A DNA stretch of 9,912 nt from Tannerella sp. (GTDB taxonomy: Bacteria; Bacteroidota; Bacteroidia; Bacteroidales; Tannerellaceae), in the NCBI GenBank assembly GCA_031283785.1, contig JAITBC010000052.1, forward strand, positions 1-9,912, given 5' to 3'. Below, piece after piece: positions 1 to 7,566 of the stretch (position 1 is its first letter; the number at the start of each line of letters is the position of its first letter). A program made the translations under genes and the position numbers. The notes under the pieces were generated by a model. It did not search any database. It saw only the letters and a program-made list of their open reading frames with translations, and was not told the DNA's origin.

Positions 1-2673
1 TTCGGATACAAGAAAGACCCGCTGATTCTGATTGACAACAATGAATCGACTACGCAGGAACTCGCACGCATGCAGCCCGACGATATCAAAAGCTTTTCTA
101 TCATGAAAGACGCTACGGCAACAGCGCTTTACGGTTCACGCGGAGCAAACGGCGTCATTCTGGTAACAACCAAGGAGGGCAAGGAAGGAAAAACCCGCAT
201 AGACATACGCTATGAAGAGGCTATTTCGAGACCTACAAGTCTGACGGAACTTGCCGACCCGGTTACGTACATGCAGCTTGCAAACGAAGCGGTACAGACA
301 CGTACTCCGAATCTGCCGCGTCCGTATTCTCTGAATCAGATTGACAACACCATCGCCGGCGGAAATCCTTACGTGTATCCCGCCAATGACTGGTACGACG
401 TCCTGTTCAAGGATTTTACGCAGAATCACCGGCTGAACTTCAGCGCTTCAGGTGGTGGAGCCATAGCGCGCTACTATCTGGCAGGCAGCCTGATTAACGA
501 CAACGGACTGATGAAGGTGGACAAAAAGAACGATTTCAACAGCAACGTCAATCTGAACCGTTACATGCTGCGCTCGAACGTGAACATCAACGTTACGAAA
601 ACGACCGAAGTTGTTGTACGTCTGCATGGAGCCTTCGACGATTACACCGGTCCGATGTACGGAGGAGATATGATGTTCAAGATGGTCATGCTATCGAATC
701 CTGCGCGGTTCCCAGCATATTTCCTTCCGGATGCGGAACATGCACACCGTAAAAACGTGCTGTATGGAGGATACAGAGACGGCGGCAATTATTCGTGGTA
801 TCTGAATCCATACGCAGAGATGACGCGGGGTTACAAAAACCAAAGCACTTCGCAGATGTCCGCACAGTTTGAACTGAAACAGAAATTAGATTTCATCACC
901 GAAGGACTGGAACTGCGGGGACTGTTCAACACCAGCAGGTATGCCGATTTCGATGTAAACCGTTTCTTCATGCCGTTCTACTATCAGGTTCTGCCCGGCT
1001 CCTATAACAAGGCGAAAAACACGTACAAACTGGACCAGATGAACATCGACGGTTCGAATGACCTCAAGTATAACGAAGGCGACAAGACCATCACTTCGAC
1101 CAACTATTTCGAATCAACTCTGACATGGAACAGGTCGTTTGACGAAAAACACGACGTAGGCGCTCTGCTCGTTTACACCATGCGCAATCACTTGAAATCG
1201 AATGCCGGAAATTTGCTAAAATCGCTGCCTTACCGCAATATCAGCCTTGCAGGAAGGGCAACATACGGCTATGATTCGAGATATCTTGTTGAGTTTAACT
1301 TCGGATACAACGGTTCGGAACGCTTTGCGGCAAAAGAACGGTTCGGATTCTTTCCCTCGGCAGGTATCGGATGGTTTATTTCAAATGAAGAGTTCTGGAC
1401 GGACGAGCTGAAAAAGACAGTGAACAAACTGAAACTCAAAGCAACCTACGGCATAGTTGGTAACGACGCTATCGGCGACGAAAACGACCGCTTCTTCTAC
1501 CTCTCAAATGCAAACGTAAATAATCCTGACAGGGGCTCTGCGTTCGGTACATTCGGAAACTTTGTCATAGACCCCTCCGGATCGTCAAGGACATCTCTCA
1601 ACGGTGTTTCCATTTCGCGCTATCCGAATGAAGACATCACATGGGAGACATCGAAAAAGTTCAATCTCGGTCTTGAACTCGGACTGTTTAACAAACTCGA
1701 TATTCAGGCAGACCTGTTCACCGAATACCGTGAAAATATCCTGATGTTCCGCACATCCATTCCTGTTACCATGGGATTGCAGGGTACACAAAAAGCGAAT
1801 GTGGGCGAGGCTTCAAGCAAAGGAATAGACATTTCGGTAAACTACAATCATTCCATCAACAAGGATGTCTGGATTTCGGGAATGGCAAACTTCACGTATG
1901 CCACCAGCGAATTTCTCGTCTATGAGGAAAACGATTTTTCGGCTACTCCGTGGAAATCACACGTCGGACAGTCGCTTAATCAGGAATGGGGATACGTTGC
2001 CGAACGTCTGTTTGTCGATGAGGACGAAGTTCGCAACTCGCCCGAACAGTTCGGAGGCAGGGGCAGTTACCGTGCAGGAGATATCAAGTACAAGGATATC
2101 AACCGTGACGGCAAACTTACGGAGCTGGATCAGGTTCCCATCGGATACCCGAAAAGTCCCGAAATCGTTTACGGATTCGGTCTCTCGGCAGGATGGAAGA
2201 ATATTGACTTTTCGTTCTTCTTTCAGGGACTTGCACGCGAATCGTTCTGGATTGAGCTCAAAAACGAATATAACGGCGACGGCAGTCCGAAAGTCGTAGG
2301 TACTTCGCCATTTATCGGAGGACAGAACGCGCTGTTGAAAGTATATGCCGACGATTACTGGTCGGAAGCCAACCGTAATGTATATGCGCTCTGGCCACGA
2401 CTTTCAAACTCGTATGTTGACAACAACACGCAAAAGTCCACATGGTTCATGCGCGACGGTTCGTTTCTGCGTCTGAAATCGGTGGAGCTGGGATATACCA
2501 TGCCGCAGAAACTGGCGGAAAGGATTTACTTGAGCAGCGCCCGCATATATGTCAGCGGGACAAATTTGCTTACCTTCAGTAAATTTAAACTCTGGGACCC
2601 CGAAATGGGAGGAAACGGGCTGGGTTATCCGATTCAGCAAGTATTTAATTTTGGTATTCAGTTATCATTTTAA
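1..2673 (+). CDS. SusC/RagA-family TonB-dependent outer-membrane transporter, 5'-truncated by window edge
   Basis: The frame is open from base 1 and gives about 890 residues, so the true start lies upstream. SusC-family proteins are usually around 1000 residues or more. The missing part should be the signal peptide, the carboxypeptidase-like N-terminal domain and the first part of the plug. The visible plug contains the SusC/RagA signature KDATATALYGSRGANGV followed by ILVTTK (about residues 36-58). The rest reads as a 22-strand-type beta barrel. Late motifs typical of the family are YKDINRDGKLTELDQVPIG (near residue 697), DGSFLRLKSVELGYTMP (near 819) and YVSGTNLLTFSKFKLWDPE. The protein ends in GIQLSF, with the terminal Phe expected of a BAM-assembled barrel. 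By family knowledge it imports oligosaccharides (or peptides) across the outer membrane using TonB energy, with a SusD lid. The SusD gene begins 12 bp downstream, so the two are certainly cotranscribed. The ATG at 70 is an internal Met in the plug, not a start. Confidence 0.96.
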   Translation, partial: FGYKKDPLILIDNNESTTQELARMQPDDIKSFSIMKDATATALYGSRGANGVILVTTKEGKEGKTRIDIRYEEAISRPTSLTELADPVTYMQLANEAVQTRTPNLPRPYSLNQIDNTIAGGNPYVYPANDWYDVLFKDFTQNHRLNFSASGGGAIARYYLAGSLINDNGLMKVDKKNDFNSNVNLNRYMLRSNVNINVTKTTEVVVRLHGAFDDYTGPMYGGDMMFKMVMLSNPARFPAYFLPDAEHAHRKNVLYGGYRDGGNYSWYLNPYAEMTRGYKNQSTSQMSAQFELKQKLDFITEGLELRGLFNTSRYADFDVNRFFMPFYYQVLPGSYNKAKNTYKLDQMNIDGSNDLKYNEGDKTITSTNYFESTLTWNRSFDEKHDVGALLVYTMRNHLKSNAGNLLKSLPYRNISLAGRATYGYDSRYLVEFNFGYNGSERFAAKERFGFFPSAGIGWFISNEEFWTDELKKTVNKLKLKATYGIVGNDAIGDENDRFFYLSNANVNNPDRGSAFGTFGNFVIDPSGSSRTSLNGVSISRYPNEDITWETSKKFNLGLELGLFNKLDIQADLFTEYRENILMFRTSIPVTMGLQGTQKANVGEASSKGIDISVNYNHSINKDVWISGMANFTYATSEFLVYEENDFSATPWKSHVGQSLNQEWGYVAERLFVDEDEVRNSPEQFGGRGSYRAGDIKYKDINRDGKLTELDQVPIGYPKSPEIVYGFGLSAGWKNIDFSFFFQGLARESFWIELKNEYNGDGSPKVVGTSPFIGGQNALLKVYADDYWSEANRNVYALWPRLSNSYVDNNTQKSTWFMRDGSFLRLKSVELGYTMPQKLAERIYLSSARIYVSGTNLLTFSKFKLWDPEMGGNGLGYPIQQVFNFGIQLSF

Positions 2674-2685
2674 AAAATAAGAAAC

Positions 2686-4650
2686 ATGAAAAAGATATGT
2701 ATAATAATGACAGCGCTGGCGCTGGGTATGCTAAATGCCTGCGATTATCTGGACGTCACTCCGGACGATGTAACAACTATTGACCACGCATTCGTTGACC
2801 GCAACGAAGCGGAAAAATTTCTTTTCACCTGTTACAGCTATCGTCCGCATATTGGCGACATCAACTATGACCCTGCCATGAGCGGAGCCGACGAAATATG
2901 GCAGTATTATCCGTCGGCAGGATACAATGGAGCAAATCCAATGTATGTCGGGCAACAGATTGCACGCGGTTTTCAAAACAGCAACAGTCCGTATCTGGAC
3001 AGCTGGCACGGAGGAGACAATAACGCAACTCCAAACCTGTGGTGCGGCATTCGCGACTGTAATATCATGCTCGAAAAGATTGAAACCGTGCCGAATATTC
3101 CGGACTGGGAAAAGAAACGGTGGATTGCCGAAGTGAAATTCCTCAAAGCCTATTACCACTATTATCTCTTGAGATGCTATGGTCCGATACCGATAACGGA
3201 CGTCAGTCTGCCCATTTCGGCAGGCGTGGACGAGGTAAGAGTATATCGAGACCCGGTGGACGAGGTGGCGAAATACATCTCAGACCTGATGTACGAAGCT
3301 GCACAGGACCTGCCAAATCCCGTTGAGATACAGATAAACTCGGAAGGTGGACGTATAGACAAAATGGGCGCTTTGAGCATACGAGCCGAAGTGTTGCTGA
3401 CGATGGCAAGCGACCTGTTTAACGGAAACGCCGACTATGCCAGAGAGCCTTTGGATAAACGTACCGGCAAACCGCTGTTCAACCAGACAAAAGACCTCAA
3501 CAAATGGAAACTTGCCGCCGACGCCTGCCGGGAAGTTATTGACATGGCGGATGCTCAAGACAAAAGACTGTTTGATGAAGTCCATTCACGTATAATCGGC
3601 GCTCCGGAAGAACTGCAATTACAGACGGTTTACAGACAGGCTGTATGCGAACGCTGGAACAGGGAACTCTTATGGGGAGGTACAAATTATGACTCCTACA
3701 AACTTGCTTCGGATGCCTCTGCAAGAATCATAGCAGCAACATCAAGCAATCAGAACTCTGTCAATTCACAGTGGGCGCCGACGCTGAAACTGGCGGAAGC
3801 ATATTATTCCTCCAACGGAGTACCCATTGATGAGGACAAAGATTGGGATGCAAACAAATGGTATGAAAACCGCTACAAACTTCGCGAAGAACCTTCGTCG
3901 GGAGTACCGGAAATCTATTATGTAAAGGAAGGTCAGCAGACCGCCTATCTGCATTACAACCGTGAACCGAGATTTTATGCAAGCCTCGGATTCGACAGAG
4001 GGATTTATTATGGCAGCGGATATTACAGGTTTCCCGAGGACGTTAAATGGGTGGCCGGACTTCTGGGAGAAGCTAACGGACGGATGTTCACATGGCATTC
4101 CGTTACTGGATATTCCGCTAAAAAAATGCACAGTTTCTCAAACGCAATTGATGCCGCCGGACGATTAAACAATCCCGAATATTTTCCGTTCCCAATCATG
4201 AGGCTGGCAAACGTTTATCTGATGTATGCCGAGGCTCTTAACGAAGCGGAAAATTCGCAGACGGCGAGAGCTCTGGCAATAGAGTATCTGGACAAAGTAC
4301 GCGCGCGTGCAGGGCTGAAAGGCGTAGTGGATGCGTGGAAAGACCATTCGAGAAATTCCGGTAAACCGGCAAGTCAGGACGGTCTTCGCGCAATCATCCG
4401 TCAGGAACGTACAATAGAGCTTGCTTTGGAAGGAAAACGCTTCTGGGACCTCCGTCGCTGGAAAAAAATCTCCGAACTGAACGTGCAGCCGAAAGGATGG
4501 AACATAGCAGCCGAAACAGCTGCCGATTACTATAATGTTGTGGATGTTGCACCTGTTCCTGTGAACTTCACTACCAAAGATTATTTCTGGCCTATTGCAG
4601 AGAAAGCGATTATCAGCAACTCTAATTTAGTCCAAAACTTCGGATGGTAA
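2686..4650 (+). CDS. SusD/RagB-family surface lipoprotein (nutrient-binding lid of SusC)
   Basis: This 654-residue protein begins MKKICIIMTALALGMLNAC, a lipoprotein signal peptide with lipobox L-N-A-C (lipidated Cys19), followed by the SusD-like start DYLDVTPDD. The N-terminal SusD-like region covers roughly residues 20-330; it includes an aromatic-rich TPR-type stretch (VKFLKAYYHYYLLRCYGPIP) that is characteristic of the family. The C-terminal RagB/SusD region contains YNREPRFYASLGF, the helix PFPIMRLANVYLMYAEALNE, and the diagnostic ERTIELALEGKRFWDLRRW (about 574-592). By family knowledge it sits on the SusC barrel and binds the glycan. The length is somewhat above a typical SusD (about 500-650) but shows no fusion. 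The start is fixed by the signal peptide; the leader AAAATAAGAAAC is AT-rich without a Shine-Dalgarno, as is usual for Bacteroidota. Substrate specificity cannot be read from the sequence. Confidence 0.96.
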   Translation: MKKICIIMTALALGMLNACDYLDVTPDDVTTIDHAFVDRNEAEKFLFTCYSYRPHIGDINYDPAMSGADEIWQYYPSAGYNGANPMYVGQQIARGFQNSNSPYLDSWHGGDNNATPNLWCGIRDCNIMLEKIETVPNIPDWEKKRWIAEVKFLKAYYHYYLLRCYGPIPITDVSLPISAGVDEVRVYRDPVDEVAKYISDLMYEAAQDLPNPVEIQINSEGGRIDKMGALSIRAEVLLTMASDLFNGNADYAREPLDKRTGKPLFNQTKDLNKWKLAADACREVIDMADAQDKRLFDEVHSRIIGAPEELQLQTVYRQAVCERWNRELLWGGTNYDSYKLASDASARIIAATSSNQNSVNSQWAPTLKLAEAYYSSNGVPIDEDKDWDANKWYENRYKLREEPSSGVPEIYYVKEGQQTAYLHYNREPRFYASLGFDRGIYYGSGYYRFPEDVKWVAGLLGEANGRMFTWHSVTGYSAKKMHSFSNAIDAAGRLNNPEYFPFPIMRLANVYLMYAEALNEAENSQTARALAIEYLDKVRARAGLKGVVDAWKDHSRNSGKPASQDGLRAIIRQERTIELALEGKRFWDLRRWKKISELNVQPKGWNIAAETAADYYNVVDVAPVPVNFTTKDYFWPIAEKAIISNSNLVQNFGW

Positions 4651-4656
4651 CGAGTT

Positions 4657-4694
4657 ATGAGTTATGAGAGATGAGTTATGAGAGATGAGTTATG
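4657..4694. repeat. Tandem repeat, 14-bp unit ATGAGTTATGAGAG, about 2.7 copies
   Basis: Exact copies lie at 4657-4670 and 4671-4684, with a partial copy ATGAGTTATG at 4685-4694. A related GAGTTATG at 4652-4659 overlaps the first unit. The array begins six bases after the SusD stop codon. Function is unknown; it looks like slippage-generated sequence. Confidence 0.9.
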
Positions 4695-4730
4695 TTACGA
4701 ATCGGGTGTAAGGCAGTACGGCAAACGAAC

Positions 4731-4888
4731 TGCAGGCTTTTCGATGGACGAAATGCAGGCTTTTCGATGGACGGAATGCAGGCTTTTCGACGGACGGAAT
4801 GCAGGCTTTTCGATGGACGGAATGCAGGCTTTTCGACTGACGGAATGCAGGCTTTTCGACGGACGGAATGCAGGCTTTTCGATGGACG
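4731..4888. repeat. Tandem repeat, 23-bp unit starting TGCAGGCTTTTCGA, about 6.9 copies
   Basis: Units start at 4731, 4754, 4777, 4800, 4823, 4846 and 4869, the last lacking three bases. The spacing is exactly 23 bp throughout, with no indels. Variation is confined to unit positions 15 (T or C), 16 (G or T) and 21 (A in the first copy, G after). There are no spacers between copies, so this is not a CRISPR array. Because 23 is not a multiple of three, every reading frame stays open and cycles through the same 23-residue peptide. Confidence 0.95.
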
Positions 4889-4952
4889 TGCCTTCGCGCC
4901 TTCGTGCCTTCGTGCCTTCGCGCTTTCGTGCCTTCGCGCCTTCGCGCTTTCA
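4889..4952. repeat. Tandem repeat, 8-bp unit (T/C)GC(C/T)TTCG, 8 copies
   Basis: It starts directly where the 23-bp array breaks off. Eight in-phase units run without indels: TGCCTTCG, CGCCTTCG, TGCCTTCG, TGCCTTCG, CGCTTTCG, TGCCTTCG, CGCCTTCG and CGCTTTCA. Only positions 1 and 4 vary, plus the final base of the last unit. Read on the minus strand it encodes an artefactual ARRHEGTK-type octapeptide repeat. Confidence 0.93.
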
Positions 4953-4971
4953 TCATAACTATAGAATACAG

Positions 4972-4999
4972 ATTAGATTAAATTAATTAGATTAAATTA
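4972..4999. repeat. Exact tandem duplication of 14 bp, ATTAGATTAAATTA
   Basis: Copies lie at 4972-4985 and 4986-4999, ending six bases before the ATG of the DUF5000-family gene. The unit has a single G and no C, so the duplication lengthens the unstructured A/T-rich leader that Bacteroidota mRNAs often use for initiation. That effect is inference. Confidence 0.92.
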
Positions 5000-5005
5000 A
5001 ATGAT

Positions 5006-6235
5006 ATGAATACAAATATTGTAAAGTTTATAAAAGGTTTATTCCTTATGTTTGCAGCAGGCGTTCTATGGTATGCCTGCGAAGAGGAACCGATTGGACA
5101 GCAGCCGCTGGAAAGTGATCCTCCCGGCTCGGTTTCCAATGTGAAAGTAATGAACGTACCGGGCGGCGCTGTGCTGTCGTACCAGTTACCAAAGGACGAA
5201 GACCTGCTGTATGTTAAGGCGGTGTATGAACGTAACGGAGAAATTTGCGAAAGCCGTACTTCTCTTTACAGGGATACACTGAAAGTGGCAGGTTTCGGCG
5301 ATACCGAACCGCACGAAGTCCGGCTGATTGCTGTGGACAGAAGTCAGAACGAATCTCCTCCTGCCATTGCAACGATTGAACCGCTCGAACCTCCGGTGCT
5401 GTCTATTGGCAACTCACTTGAGTTGACGACATATTTCGGAGGAGTGGATGTTGCATGGGACAACCCCTCCGGTGCGGAAGTTATGCTCAATGTTACGATA
5501 TACAGCGATTCGCTTCAGGAATATGTTCCTCTCGAAACCTTCTATGTTTCGTCGAAGAGCGGAAGGAGAGGCATCCGCGAGATGGATACCATTCCCTACA
5601 AACTCGGCGTTTTTGTACAGGATCTCTGGGGAAACTTGAGCGAACAGAAATACTACGAGTTGACGCCGTTTTTCGAAAGAGAGTTCGACCGTGAAAAATT
5701 CAGCAACTCCGCGTTGTCCAACGACGGTCCGCATGAGACGAACAATCTGGGCAACTGGGCGCCACAGTACATGTGGGATGGCAGATGGGGTGAAGACCGC
5801 GGGTACAGTTCAAAAGCAAGCGCTGACTTTCCCCTTCCGCAGTCTATCACTGTTGACCTTGGAACGCTTGGAGTAATCAGCCGTATCAGGATATATCAGC
5901 GTGATGTAAAGGGCCCGGGCGGTAGCTGGGAGTCGCGGTTTGAGGCAGGCAATCCACGTATTTTTGAAGTATGGGGACGCGAGGAGCTTGACTTGACAGG
6001 CGACTGGAACCTGTGGACAAAACTGATGGAATGTGAATCGATTAAACCTTCCGGATTGCCGGCAGGGCAGTATTCCGAAGAAGACCTTGCCATTGTCGCT
6101 AACGGTGAAGACTTTTATAATCTCAAACTTGATGTGAAAGTACGGTACATCCGATTCAGGGTTTACAAGCCATGGAGTCCTGTTGACCAGAATTTCCAGA
6201 TAACCGAATTTAAAGTGTTTGGAGATGACAGATAA
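5006..6235 (+). CDS. DUF4959-DUF5126-DUF5000 surface lipoprotein, F5/8C-like C-terminus
   Basis: This 409-residue lipoprotein has signal peptide MNTNIVKFIKGLFLMFAAGVLWYAC, with Cys25 as the likely lipidation site; the lipobox is weak, with W at -3. Three domains follow and match a trio known from Bacteroidales. DUF4959 (about 30-128) has PPGSVSNVKVMNVPGGAVLSY and VRLIAVDRSQNES. DUF5126 (about 130-225) has YFGGVDVAWDNPSGAEV and LGVFVQDLWGNLSEQ. DUF5000 (about 230-409), a discoidin/F5-8C-like jelly roll, has WAPQYMWDGRW, LPQSITVDLGTLGVISRIRI, NPRIFEVWG and VRYIRFRVYKPW. The first two look like Ig/FnIII-type spacers and the last like a carbohydrate-binding module. No catalytic motif is seen. Being third behind susCD suggests an accessory glycan-binding role at the cell surface, which is inference. 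Length is normal and the gene is intact. Confidence 0.92.
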   Translation: MNTNIVKFIKGLFLMFAAGVLWYACEEEPIGQQPLESDPPGSVSNVKVMNVPGGAVLSYQLPKDEDLLYVKAVYERNGEICESRTSLYRDTLKVAGFGDTEPHEVRLIAVDRSQNESPPAIATIEPLEPPVLSIGNSLELTTYFGGVDVAWDNPSGAEVMLNVTIYSDSLQEYVPLETFYVSSKSGRRGIREMDTIPYKLGVFVQDLWGNLSEQKYYELTPFFEREFDREKFSNSALSNDGPHETNNLGNWAPQYMWDGRWGEDRGYSSKASADFPLPQSITVDLGTLGVISRIRIYQRDVKGPGGSWESRFEAGNPRIFEVWGREELDLTGDWNLWTKLMECESIKPSGLPAGQYSEEDLAIVANGEDFYNLKLDVKVRYIRFRVYKPWSPVDQNFQITEFKVFGDDR

Positions 6236-6239
6236 AAGG

Positions 6240-6260
6240 TTAAAACTAAAAGTTAAAAGT
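6240..6260. repeat. Short 7-bp tandem repeat (TAAAAGT) in the 27-bp intergenic spacer
   Basis: Two exact units TAAAAGT lie at 6247-6253 and 6254-6260, preceded by a degenerate unit TTAAAAC at 6240-6246. It fills almost the whole gap before the DUF4998-LamG start and leaves an A/T-only style leader with no Shine-Dalgarno. Confidence 0.75.
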
Positions 6261-6262
6261 AA

Positions 6263-7546
6263 ATGAATATGAAAAAGTTTATAGAATTAATAAAGCAGAC
6301 TGCCATTGCAGTGGCTGCTCTTGCAGCCCTCTATTCCTGTTCCGAGATGAACGACAAGCACGAACAGTATCTTGACGGTGAAATTATTTATGCCGCCATG
6401 GTGGACAGCGCTTTCATGTATCCCGGCAGAGAACGTGCCGAGATAGAGGTGTTAATCAGATCGCAGCGTATCGAAACCGTCCGTATCTTCTGGAACAGTT
6501 ATTCCGATTCTACAGACCTTGACATCAATGGTCAAGTCGGCACATTTTCAACCACGATTGAAGACTTGCTGGAACAGGATTATATATTCAATGTAGTCAG
6601 TATCGACGAATTTGGAAACCGTTCCCTGCCTGTCGAAGTTTCGGGAAGAGTGTATGGCGATAACTACCAGTCAGGACTGATAGACCGTTCCATACGATGG
6701 ATATCCCCGACCGCCAACGGATTGACGGTACAGTGGGGAAGTACGGTAAGTTCGGTTGCAGGCGTCGAAATTGTCTATACTAATATTGAGGGTAATAGTC
6801 AGACCTTTCGGGCTTCCGCCGAAGAAACTATTGTGATTCCGGGCTGGAAGTCGGGATTCAGTTACCATACGATTTTCTCAATGTCGGGCGCAATTGACGA
6901 ATTTGACAAGGGTTACGAAACAGTTGTAAGCGATGAAGATATCTGGTCTCTTACACCCAAATATTCATGGTCGTTCGATGACCCTGCGAATCCGGGAAAT
7001 CCTGATAAAGAAGGCGCTCCAATTGAACTGGTTGGAAACGTTACCTTAATCGATGGACCGGATGCGGCGAACAAAGCTGTACGTGTCGAAATCGGAAAAG
7101 AGAACTATTTGAAAGTATCTGTTGGCACGCCTATGCAACAGTGGACTCTCATGGTTGTGTTCAGGGCGCCTAATGATATTAGCAGCTACCACACAATCCT
7201 GCAAACCGACCCGGCTAATTCCAATGACGCTGACTTTTTCATCCGCGACGGTAATGTTGGCATAGGTGCGTTAGGCGGCTATGTAGGTCCTGCTCTGGAG
7301 GCAGACAAATGGTACAGACTGATAATAACACGGAATACCTCACTGAAAATTTCCAGTTATGTGAACAAGGTGAGATATCAGAATGGCGCAAACGCGAGCG
7401 ACGGACGGTTTAACTTGCAGAGTACTTTTCTGATTTCCGGAGACGAAAGTAACGAAGACAAAACTCTTGACGTCGCCGAAATTGGTGTATGGGACAAATT
7501 TCTGGATGAATTTGTAGTTAACCGTTATTATCAAATCAACGAATAA
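6263..7546 (+). CDS. DUF4998-LamG surface lipoprotein
   Basis: This 427-residue protein has signal peptide and lipobox ending LAALYSC (Cys26), followed by SEMNDKHEQYLDGEIIYAAMVDS, the usual opening of DUF4998 proteins. DUF4998 spans about 30-225 with two Ig/FnIII-like halves and the typical VSGRVYGDNYQS joint near residue 135. The C-terminal part (about 234-427), from YSWSFDDPANPG to GVWDKFLDEFVVNRYY, is a LamG/concanavalin A-like sandwich with the hallmarks ILQTDPANSNDADFFI, DKWYRLIITRN and a final VAEIGVWD strand. This fold often binds carbohydrate; no enzymatic residues are apparent. The gene lies 27 bp after the preceding stop and is intact. An in-frame ATG two codons in (6269, MKKF) is an equally plausible start; the signal peptide works with either. 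Confidence 0.9.
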   Translation: MNMKKFIELIKQTAIAVAALAALYSCSEMNDKHEQYLDGEIIYAAMVDSAFMYPGRERAEIEVLIRSQRIETVRIFWNSYSDSTDLDINGQVGTFSTTIEDLLEQDYIFNVVSIDEFGNRSLPVEVSGRVYGDNYQSGLIDRSIRWISPTANGLTVQWGSTVSSVAGVEIVYTNIEGNSQTFRASAEETIVIPGWKSGFSYHTIFSMSGAIDEFDKGYETVVSDEDIWSLTPKYSWSFDDPANPGNPDKEGAPIELVGNVTLIDGPDAANKAVRVEIGKENYLKVSVGTPMQQWTLMVVFRAPNDISSYHTILQTDPANSNDADFFIRDGNVGIGALGGYVGPALEADKWYRLIITRNTSLKISSYVNKVRYQNGANASDGRFNLQSTFLISGDESNEDKTLDVAEIGVWDKFLDEFVVNRYYQINE

Positions 7547-7566
7547 TGCTGATGTTTCATTTTTAA

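Larger units (their letters stand above)
4651..5005. other. Repeat-filled 355-bp spacer inside the SusCD operon, no gene
   Basis: This is the only long gap in the operon; the other junctions are 12, 27 and 20 bp. It is occupied almost end to end by four tandem arrays, listed separately, linked by a short non-repetitive stretch (about 4695-4730) and an AT-rich leader before the next ATG. I found no TAnnTTTG promoter and no intrinsic terminator in it, so the downstream genes are probably reached by read-through from susCD. Open frames on both strands here are by-products of the repeats. Confidence 0.85.

Noticed and set aside
4731..4952. Possible CRISPR array
   Set aside because: Copies abut directly with no unique spacers, the units are 23 and 8 bp, and there are no cas genes or AT-rich leader of the right kind.
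4678..4986. Open frames of about 88-102 codons on both strands across the spacer repeats
   Set aside because: They exist only because the 23-bp and 8-bp units contain no stop in the relevant frames. Two + frames encode the same cyclic peptide and the minus frame an ARRHEGTK-type repeat. There is no start context, no domain and no codon bias like the neighbours.
4953..5005. Separate promoter for the three downstream lipoprotein genes
   Set aside because: The region is AT-rich, but no TAnnTTTG or spaced TTTG pair was found. Read-through from susCD is the simpler reading.
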